Shown here: piece after piece, positions 56,701 to 64,000 of the stretch
Layout of the letters: each line of letters opens with the position of its first letter
Position numbering within the stretch: position 1 is the stretch's first letter
From: Siderastrea siderea
Taxonomy: Eukaryota > Cnidaria > Anthozoa > Scleractinia > Rhizangiidae
Assembly (NCBI GenBank): GCA_964030785.1
Contig: OZ034974.1
Location: 46,503,503 to 46,567,502 of the forward strand
Direction: 5' to 3'
DNA length: 64,000 nucleotides
Translations under genes and position numbers: made by a program
The notes under the pieces: model-generated
What the model saw: the letters and a program-made list of their open reading frames with translations, nothing else
What the model was told of the DNA's origin: nothing
The model's database searches: none

Positions 56701-58036
56701 ATTAATTCTCGTATCACGCATTGTATCTAGTAACTAAGAGCATAGTAGACATCATAAAATTACTAATACTTTTATGTTCTTAAATATCTAGATAATAAAA
56801 ATGAATTCCAATGTTAATTTCTTTTTTTCTTCTGTAGCTGTCAAGTGTGCCCCCGACACACAAGATCGAGAAAACCATTCAGCAATGGAAAGTTGGTGGC
56901 ATGGTTGACAAATGGACCTTGCGGCCCGAGGTGCGAGATTTCTGTGGCCAGTTCCCAGTCTACCGCTTGGAACCATTCACACCGGATTCAGTTTCTGTGG
57001 GCCGTGCTGGAGGCGAGGGATATAGCCGCGCTAGTAAGTTTGTGTCATTTATACTCATGTACTCATTTATTTCTACCCAGCGAACATGAACGAATAATAG
57101 GAAATTAGAATGGAACGTAGACATCCCGTACATATCCCGTCGCGGCATGGCTTTATTCATTGTTCGTGAACCTTGTTTCATGTTCTTAGGCAAAACCGTT
57201 TGCTCTCACATGCTCTCGTAATATCTCTTTTTACACTGAGGCCGTGTTTGTCGAAAGTAGATTAACCCAAGATTAACCCTTGAGATTAACGTAAGTGTTT
57301 TGCTTCAGCCCGGGGGGGGGGGGGGTGGGTATTGAAATCCTTACCCTATTTCAGGCCAAGTATGTGCTTTTCTCTACCCTATTTCAGGCCTGCCTAGGAA
57401 CTACTTCGGTTAGCCAAACATTTGAGAAGGTCTTCAAACTCCCGATATTCATCAAACGGCTTCTCTACAGATGATAATACTGAAAAAAAAGTAGCTTCTT
57501 CAAAAAACCATAGCCAATTCCAGACCAGATCGCACAAACCTTACCCTATTTCAGACCAAAAAGGTCAAAATCTATACCTTATTTCAGAACAAAACGGCCC
57601 GAAAACCATACTCTTTAGCGCCGCTCATACCTGTCTGGCTTACATCATAAGCTCATGATCAGTTCTCGTTGAATGCGTCAGCCGTTATATAGGTCAGGTC
57701 AAAAAACGGGAAAGAATTGCGTGAATCGATTGTTATACTCCTACACAAAATTTTTAACGGTTGTTCTTTCCGAGGACCAGTCCAATGGTACTCAATATTT
57801 TTTGGGGGTAATTTTCTACAGGTAGAACACGCCGGGACATGGACTTTCCACTGTGCGACAACATATTCCCTCCATGCATGCCAGATAGGTGGCTTTACAC
57901 GTGCCGGATTCGAACCAGTCGCTGTGTGTATTATGTGACATGTAGAGTGGATGCCCAGCAGAAAGTTCTTAGTTGTGCATCTGTTGCACAGCATCTGTAC
58001 CACGGTCTCGTGTGTTGCAAACCTAGGTGCTCTTGA
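53704..58036 (+). CDS. Secreted BRICHOS precursor with C-terminal Cys-rich peptide, 259 aa
   Basis: Coding exons: 53704-53706 (ATG only), 53876-53953, 54523-54708, 56568-56669, 56838-57033, 57822-58036. All phases join (780 bases). Order: signal peptide (1 to about 22, core VIAVLIFSFACIS), acidic linker, BRICHOS domain (about 35-165) with the conserved Asp86 (MYDFKM), Cys102 (GVCHISPL) and Cys159 (DFCGQFPVY, compare LCGEVPLY of surfactant protein C), then R190-T-R-R193 and a 66-residue tail with nine cysteines ending in CCKPRCS. BRICHOS domains act as intramolecular chaperones of secreted or membrane precursors; in annelid arenicin precursors the C-terminal part is an antimicrobial peptide. 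By analogy the tail is the released product. I do not recognise its cysteine pattern. The weakest link is the last exon. Confidence 0.8.
53876..53953 (+). CDS. BRICHOS precursor exon 2: signal peptide
   Basis: EFSSVIAVLIFSFACISQMR: a typical secretory leader. Acceptor ttatcag, donor cag|gtacc. Confidence 0.75.
54523..54708 (+). CDS. BRICHOS precursor exon 3: acidic linker and domain start
   Basis: 62 codons rich in Glu, Asp and Lys (FDEEQK, DIEIDEEKDIEYFKV), ending MYDFKM with the conserved Asp. Confidence 0.8.
55685..56528. mobile_element. 844-bp TAGCCTGCG-family element, perfect 9-bp duplication
   Basis: About 150-bp terminal inverted repeats begin TAGCCTGCGAG(T/C)AGGCTC. CGCATAGCT flanks both sides (55676-55684 and 56529-56537). 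It carries a minus-strand open frame with a cysteine-rich finger (56231-55914) but no transposase. Confidence 0.85.
55914..56231 (-). CDS. Cys-rich finger-like ORF inside the element
   Basis: A 105-codon frame. Residues about 24-97 show C-x2-C-x-C (GHCRICSCSF), then STENLFEVS, and near the end RVCNSCARKIRNLC. The pair C-x2-C ... C-x2-C with about 55 residues between resembles a ZAD-like treble-clef finger, but I cannot assign a family firmly. It may be a first exon of a longer transposon gene (no donor chosen). It is antisense to the host gene. Confidence 0.4.
   Translation of the reverse strand: MWLFMEGSEERVLTPKKVVNKASGHCRICSCSFLVKYGTGKSGRMSTENLFEVSNRDGSRGQVLATMCENIGIYFVKLSSFSSRVCNSCARKIRNLCILIEPYAY
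56568..56669 (+). CDS. BRICHOS precursor exon 4: first Cys
   Basis: 34 codons, NITVTRVKEEGVCHISPLPS, holding the first BRICHOS cysteine. It lies 40 bases after the end of the element at 55685-56528. Confidence 0.8.
56838..57033 (+). CDS. BRICHOS precursor exon 5: second Cys
   Basis: KIEKTIQQWKVGGMVDKW and DFCGQFPVYRL complete the domain. It ends in phase 1 at cgcgcta|gtaagt. Confidence 0.8.
57308..57645. repeat. Repeat element with 'accctatttcag' words
   Basis: It starts with a C/G-run (gcccggggggg) and has 'taccctatttcaggcc' or 'taccctatttcagacca' five times. The plan is the same as 10292-10601 (G-run, then repeated 'taccctgtttagg'), so the two are related families. It lies in BRICHOS intron 5. 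Confidence 0.6.
57822..58036 (+). CDS. BRICHOS precursor exon 6: convertase site and Cys-rich peptide
   Basis: The acceptor 'ttttctacag' enters in the required phase 1 and gives S-R-T-R-R, then the mature part with Cys at 200, 207, 216, 223, 229, 240, 253, 254 and 258, and TGA. A poly(A) signal follows 48 bases later. Confidence 0.7.
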
Positions 58037-58083
58037 AGCGTCAAAGCCATTTTTTAATGCCAGGCTTCGCTGTAAGTTCCAGC

Positions 58084-58089
58084 AATAAA
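58084..58089 (+). terminator. Poly(A) signal of the BRICHOS gene
   Basis: AATAAA 48 bases after TGA, supporting the terminal exon at 57822-58036. Confidence 0.6.
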
Positions 58090-61000
58090 AGACAAAATTG
58101 CTTAGAGTCATATGGGGTAACTAGCGTTGCAAAAGAGAAGATAACCAGTAGATTAAATCGTGAAATGATTATGTTGATGTTGTTTTAGGTATATATATAG
58201 CTGCTAGCGCAAAGTTTCTTAGTTTCATTTAGGGGTAACTAGCAAGAAACAGAAAATTTAACTATCTGAATGGTTTAAAAGCCATGAATGATTATGTTGA
58301 CACAATGGAATTTGATAACTTGCTTGGATAATCCAAAATGAATAAGTACTCTTTCCCATTTAATTGCTGCATGAGACGGATGTAGTTGTTTGAATAGGGT
58401 GAATAATATGAAGTTTTGTGACAGATCCTACAGTAAAAGTCGCAATGCCATCATGATTTTTAGCTTAAGAAATAGTTTTCAAAATATGTAACCACGTCTG
58501 TGTGCAGCAACATTATATTGAATAAAAATTCTTTTAAAGATATAACTGATTTATATTTTATTTCTTCAAACTCTGAAGCACTGATTACTCCACATCCTAG
58601 ATCTCCTCATTCAGATTTTGTGACCCTTAATTTAATGTTTCTTCTGAACTGTACTTCCCCTACGTTCTCTACACGCGGGAGAAATCTGCGATCTTGTAAG
58701 CTCCATTTTCAGTTCAGGTCTGATGGTAGTTTATGAGAAACGATGTTCTGCAGTTTCTATCAGCAGTCAAAAACCCAAGAAATACACACAACTTGAATGC
58801 GCAGAACGGGAGTTTGGGACCTCCGGAAAATATTACAAGACTTTTAGCCCAGTGACCCCAAATAACTATTATGAGGGACCGTCAAGTGACCAAGAATCAG
58901 ACCATATCAGTAAAACTGCCCAATACTCTCCTCTTAATTATCCTTCATTAGCGTCAAGCACACCTACAGGGATGCTAGCTTGTCATACCTTCGTGTAGTT
59001 AAAAATGCGCGTTTTGGTGCCAAAATTGTGTCCGTACCTAATGGAACTGAACTGATCGCTGTAATTCATTTGATAAAATCTGAAGGCTACCTCTCTCAGA
59101 TCTTTCGAGTTCACCAAGCCGCTGGACAAAAAGACAAAAGACGCATTTGGACAGGGTTAGTCTCAATCTCAAGTAAAACAGTATTCGCAAATGTCAATGA
59201 GAAGATGAACTATTCACAACTCTGTGTAAGGGTTTATTTTAGGGTTAAGTCTTTTTAAACAGTATTTTATTTCATTCGTAGTTCATATATATGATTATTT
59301 CATATATTTACATTAAACGTCGAAAGAAGCAAAACCAATATAAACTGGATTTCGTTAAACCGGATGAGTGTTTTTATTTCATACACTCAAAATGGCTCTT
59401 TACATCCTATTTATTTCATAGAGCACAATAGTAGTTGTTAATTTACAGATAAAAATAATAATATAATACCTATTTCTTAGCTTGACTGAATACAGCGAAA
59501 TTCCGTGTTGACGTAAATGACGTAACAGGCGCTGGATCTGGTAACGCCTCTGATTGTTTTTAAAAATGCAATTGAGTTATTGATGAACCAATCAGAAGCC
59601 CTACGTCATCAGTTTTGCAGTTTCTGATTCGTTGCTCAGTCGCTTTCGCGGGAAAACGAGGAATTTGGACAGCGAAACGGCCGTCAGGAATTAAACCATT
59701 TCTCAGCGATTTTCGAACGAGAAACGAAACACGGAAAATTAAAGTCACATTACGCGATCAGAAAAACGGAGAAATAGAGCTTTTTTCCTGTTACCCACTG
59801 CGCGACGAGTTTCCTCACAGAGGACCGATTTTCCCGCGCAAACGCGTGTTCGTTTCTCCCTCAACTATAGACACAAAAAAGGAACTACTTTTCCTCTAAG
59901 TAGTTACGTGAACAATATCGAATGGCATCGAAAATCGCATATAGCTCTCGCGAGTATCGATATTTTAACACAAACCCAAGTATCGATATGATATTGAGTA
60001 TTAAGTATCGACATCATTCAATTCTTATCCCGGATAGAAGAAAGGGATCTGCTCGAGACTAGTAATGATTATGACTTTTGTCTTGACGGTTTTACACCCG
60101 TCTCGTTTCCATATTTTACGGCACATGTTATTTCTGTTATAAATATAAATCTGACACAACAGAAAGTAATGAAGACTGCGAGTTCACCAAAAAAAGGCGA
60201 AAGACGCATTTGTTCAGGGTTAGCCTGAATCTGAAGTAAAACTCACAAATATCAGGGAGAAGATAGGATATTCACAACTCTGAGTATTGTTTTATTATAG
60301 AATTTTGTACTTTCCTCCTGGTATTTGTGCATTTTACTTCAGATTGAGACTAACCCTGTAAAAACGCGTCTTTATTGTTTTAATTCAGCGGTGAACTCAA
60401 ACCTGGACTATTTAGTTAATCATATCGGCCGTTTTTTCCTTATTTCACATAAACATTAAAATTTGATGCTCCAGTTATCGAGTCCCAGAGGAAGAAGGGG
60501 GGATCTTTGAAAGCCTGGAGCCCATACTTCTTTTAAGAAAAAAAAAAAACTGTTGAGAAAAATATAATCATCTCTTCTTCTAAAATTTGGAAACTGCTGT
60601 TCATCAAATCCTTTCATTTTGTATCAAATAAATTCCCGCATAAAAGGCACCTGGTTTGCTCATTATTAAAATCGTTTGCCAGAGTGGCCACATACAAGAC
60701 CATATACGACGTCCAGTATACTACATGGACCCTATATTATAGCCCTACTAGTTTAAAACCATAATATACTAACAAGTAAGACATTCAAGTGATTTTTCAC
60801 AAATGACCATAAATTGCCATTGTATTGTCATGGGTTATAAGTTACACCACGCACATCCCAACAACTGAAGTTAACTGAGACGGCGTTAAAATGCTCGAAA
60901 AGAACTGGCACTAGCTTCTAATTGGGTGACACAAAATAACGACACCTCCGACGGGTTGTCCATTACTTGCACTTGTTCGCCTGACAGAGGTAAGACTAAG

Positions 61001-61117
61001 TAATGTACCCCCAGTAGCGCTATATAAACGCCATCTGAAAGATATCTTCCTGAGTGTGAACAACTGCACAATACCTGTATTATACCGTAAACCTAAATAA
61101 GTATAAAATCTGTTTAA
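58090..61117. other. Intergenic with repeat fragments
   Basis: Segment 59110-59250 (gttcaccaa...gacaaaagacgcattt...cagggttagtctcaatctcaagtaaaac) recurs at 60186-60300 and, inverted, at about 60310-60415. An open frame at 59615-59899 has no recognisable domain. No gene is supported. Confidence 0.45.
60186..60415. repeat. Short inverted repeat (foldback remnant)
   Basis: 'agacgcatttgttcagggtt' at left pairs with 'aaccctgtaaaaacgcgtct' at right, flanked by 'gttcacc' and 'ggtgaac'. Confidence 0.55.
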
Positions 61118-61530
61118 AGTGCACCTAACCCCAAAATATTTTTTTCGCTAAAATAACTCTTTGCACCTGTTCGAAAAGCATTACGCCTTTATTTTATGAA
61201 ATCCCCCTCATTCTTGACTTTTTATAGGCTGTACAAGTTACGAAATCTAGCCATCATCTGGTACACGACCGAGCTAGTGAGGGCATGGGTCTATTCTGGA
61301 TTTGACATCACAAAATGATTTGCATCTCCAGTTTGCAAAGCAGTTTGTGACGTCAAATCAAGAATAGACCCATGCCCCTTCTAACTCGGTCGTGCAACAA
61401 ATGGTGCTTAGTTTGTCGTAAGTTTTGAAGCCCATAAAAAAGTCAAACACTGCAAATATTGGCGAAATGTTTTTAAAACAGGTGCAAAGATTTATATTAG
61501 CGTAAAAAATATTTTGGGGTTAGGTGCACT
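61118..61530. mobile_element. 413-bp palindromic element with TTAA duplication
   Basis: The ends AGTGCACCTAACCCCAAAAT are inverted repeats and the middle is also largely self-complementary (gaatagacccatgcc). TTAA flanks it (61114-61117 and 61531-61534), as in piggyBac or Kolobok type elements. Confidence 0.7.
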
Positions 61531-62001
61531 TTAAATATAGCTCCACAAATGAAATACTTTTTGCTACGCCGATGAGTGGGAAGATGTTAACCACGTAAAG
61601 ATCAAAGGGCACTTGTTTTGGACCCAATTGCTGTTCGAGTGTGTTCTAAGAGGTCCAAAATCAGTAAAGAATTTTGTTCGGACAGAAGCAAGCAAAACAG
61701 GAAAATTAAGCCAGACTTAGAATGTCTACCTGTTTTCTCATCTTTTTAGGACATTTTAAAGAAATATTCGCGTGAACTGATGCAGTTGATCTGTTGGAGA
61801 TTCTCAAGATGAACCACGAAGAAAATTGAAGGGGAATAAAACTTCAATCCGAACTGCTTTTGCCTTCTTAAAAACCTACTTAGCCTTTTACGGACGCAAA
61901 ACGACTGACAAAAGGCATTAATTTTCCCAAGTCACTTAAAGTGCCACTGGGACCAGAATTTTGGTATTCCATATTTTTGCATTTTCAAAAATAGTCTGTG
62001 G

Positions 62002-62655
62002 TTGTTAGTCACCATGCCAAATCTCAACTCATTACGACGACTGGAAGTCGCTTTTTTCGGACGGTTTTTGTCGAGATTTTGCGGCCGCCATTACTGGCCC
62101 TTGTTCCGGAAGCTGGCTTGCGAATTAGCGGAAGTGACGTTAGAGGCTCACCTCAAACCTAATACCTTCATACGTTTACTTGCCTCGAGAAATTTAACTG
62201 TCGTCGAGGGAAGATTTCCTGCCAACTGTTTGCTGTACGGCCTTGAAATTTTCGTTGCTGCAGCAGTTATAAAGGGTATTACTTGTGTTGTACAATGCTA
62301 CAACAATAAATCCAACCACCGAGCTGGTATTTCGCTTCATCAAAGCCTTGCGAGCGGACCCGCAATGGAAAAATGGATAATTTTTGTAATCACACGCATT
62401 GCAAATTTCAACCCGAGAGGTATTTTTGTCGGCTGTTCTGATCACTTCACTGACGAGCGTTTCCAGAGGGCTGCTCATGTCGAAGGATCCCAGAGGTCGA
62501 TTATTCCATTGTCCATTCCAAGTATATGGAAAAAAAAAGATCCGGAAAAAACGAGACGAAAGGTACCTAATCTTAACGCAGTTGAAGTGATAGTTTGTTT
62601 CTTTTTCAGCGCATCCACCACTGAGCAAAACGTATTTCCTTTTAGCGTATTTTAA
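62002..62655 (+). CDS. THAP-domain protein, N-terminal exon (partial)
   Basis: An open frame of 217 codons. Codons about 93-178 form a THAP zinc finger (C2CH DNA-binding): C-x3-C (ITCVVQC), ISLHQ, EKWI, GCSDHF...F, and a closing IIPLSIPSIW. A donor (gaaag|gtacct) at 62562 ends the exon just after the domain, so the rest of the gene lies downstream and is not identified. The first 90 codons do not look like THAP; an acceptor at 62262-62263 (gttgctgcag) may be the true exon start. THAP domains occur in host regulators and in P-element-type transposases; the context does not decide. Confidence 0.55.
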   Translation: MLVTMPNLNSLRRLEVAFFGRFLSRFCGRHYWPLFRKLACELAEVTLEAHLKPNTFIRLLASRNLTVVEGRFPANCLLYGLEIFVAAAVIKGITCVVQCYNNKSNHRAGISLHQSLASGPAMEKWIIFVITRIANFNPRGIFVGCSDHFTDERFQRAAHVEGSQRSIIPLSIPSIWKKKDPEKTRRKVPNLNAVEVIVCFFFSASTTEQNVFPFSVF

Positions 62656-64000
62656 AGTTTATTTTTCTTGTGGAAAACCCTTTCAGTTCTTCCGTCTTCT
62701 AGCGCGAATATCTTCGGCGTACTCCTCAGGACCGCCGCGATTAAGCCAAAAGTTTGTATTGCTTAGCTTTTTTTTAATTCCGTGTGTGTTAATTTGAAAG
62801 CAGTAATAGCTTAGAAGCATGGTCATTTATTTTATAGCATACCATCCTGAATGTGGAGAAACTTTTCTCCTTATTCCCTGTCGGTGAAGAGTCGATTGAC
62901 ATTATTGTTCGAAATATATAAAGGCTTCAACAGCTCGGACGGTCTTGCTTGGAAATTTAAATTGGTTGGGAAAAAATAACACACGCCACTATTTGTCTAA
63001 GGGGTTTACAATGCTATTTCTTTTAACTGTCATAGCAATCTTAGTAAATGAACTACCAAGAAAAATGTTTAGAAATCAAGTTATGATTTTTACGCAATGA
63101 ATAAAGCAAGTGAAAGCTTCGTTTCTTCGGCGGTCCGCATGTTGTTGTTGAGCAGCAGAAAATGTTCCTTGTGGCTTTGATTTGCACGACAAATATTTAG
63201 ATTCCGGTCACACAAGACCTCCAGTTCCTAAAAAAAGGTCTTGGTTTATTTCACTTTTTTCGGCTCAAGTTAAGAATTCTACAAAAATTGTTCAAAATAT
63301 TTAGAAACCCAAGGACTTGTGTTTCTATGCAAGCGACCACTGTACTATGATTGACACGATAGGCTTCAACAGATGACTACAGCATTACGACTCTTCAAGA
63401 ATTTTTCCCATACTATGCTAAGAATGGCCAAAAATCTCAATGCTTCACAATATAAATATAAACAACGGCAGACAAAATATAGCTTCTTTTATTTCTCCAA
63501 CGAAGCGAACAACAAAATCAATCGACGATGCTTGAGAATTCGCGGGCATCAAATTCTAGCGTTTTTATAGGTGTATTGTCTAAATTTCCAAAGCTTAAAA
63601 CATCAGTTTTTCGAATAGCTGGACAGCGATTTATCCATTGGCTGAGAGTTATCCGCTCTTTGAGCAACTTGTGCCTGAACTGTAATCACTGTAAGCATTA
63701 TTTTGCGCATATTTTGAACTCCCGCCAGCATGGCGAGAATAACAACTTCGAACAGTTTGTTTTCAAGCTTGTTATAAGCTGTAATCTCCTGACATCAGTT
63801 CTTACATCATGTGGTAAGAAAAATTCTTCATTTGCCGGAATGAAATGAATCCTCTGATGCTTCGGAAGCTAAAGACTGTTTCGAATCGTAGAAATACTGT
63901 TCGGAGGTCTCGCAGTCGACGGTAGGCCACTTGAGTCAAAGCACAAGGAAACGCGACTGAGGTGAGCCTCTGACGTCACAAGCTATTAAATTGCGCAATC
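62656..64000. other. Right edge, nothing recognised
   Basis: Open frames at 63373-63570 and 63528-63848 overlap and show no known domain. Later exons of the THAP gene could be among them, but nothing ties them to it. Confidence 0.35.

Noticed and set aside
57308..57645. Coding exons between 57308 and 57645
   Set aside because: The open frames are made of repeat words of a MITE-like family.
58718..58998. Alternative last exon of the BRICHOS gene (acceptor at 58717, open for 93 codons, compatible phase)
   Set aside because: It has no cleavage site, few cysteines and no nearby poly(A) signal, while 57822-58036 fits phase, carries R-T-R-R and is followed by AATAAA. It remains possible as an alternative end.
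59615..59899. Small gene encoding a Lys/Arg-rich protein
   Set aside because: No domain, no splice or poly(A) context, and it is surrounded by repeat fragments.

Overview
The window is nuclear DNA of an animal, most likely an anthozoan cnidarian (coral-like). Genes are split into many short exons with GT-AG introns and the DNA is AT-rich. The domain set (collagen/Ig/TSP1/ShKT matrix protein, proprotein convertase, BRICHOS precursor, THAP finger) fits a cnidarian, and the spaces are packed with inverted-repeat elements and tRNA-derived SINEs. There is no bacterial gene layout. The species cannot be fixed from sequence alone.

Left part (about 430-22000): an extracellular-matrix type gene (collagen triple helix + Ig, then alternating TSP1 and ShKT exons) is present as two tandem plus-strand copies. 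Copy A runs from about 430 to 8140 and copy B from about 9720 to 21990. All intact exons are phase 1-1 cassettes. Both copies are damaged, but differently. Copy A has a 2-base excess in a C run of the collagen exon. Copy B has a collagen stop codon, a 17-base Ig deletion and a frameshifted last exon. Copy B is stretched by insertions, above all a 4.9-kb element with 33-bp terminal inverted repeats and an internal 130-bp satellite (16571-21448).

Middle (25550-49654, minus strand): a full 13-exon gene for a 712-residue membrane proprotein convertase (PCSK7/kexin-like). Every splice phase closes. It keeps Asp153, His192, Asn295 and Ser369, but has Asn at the furin Asp306 position, an unusual serine loop, and no R-X-K/R-R autoprocessing site. 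Its introns hold SINEs, minisatellites and nested foldback transposons.

Right part: head-to-head with the convertase, a six-exon plus-strand gene (53704-58036, poly(A) signal at 58084) encodes a 259-residue secreted precursor. Its order is signal peptide, acidic linker, BRICHOS domain, an R-T-R-R convertase site, then a 66-residue peptide with nine cysteines that I do not recognise. This is the best candidate for an undescribed system. The 3' end carries a THAP-domain exon (62002-62562) and more transposon remains.

A recurring theme is short inverted-repeat elements with 9-bp (sometimes 7-8-bp) target duplications. Several begin with TAGCCTGCG or a close variant, which suggests a MULE-like family that was active many times here.
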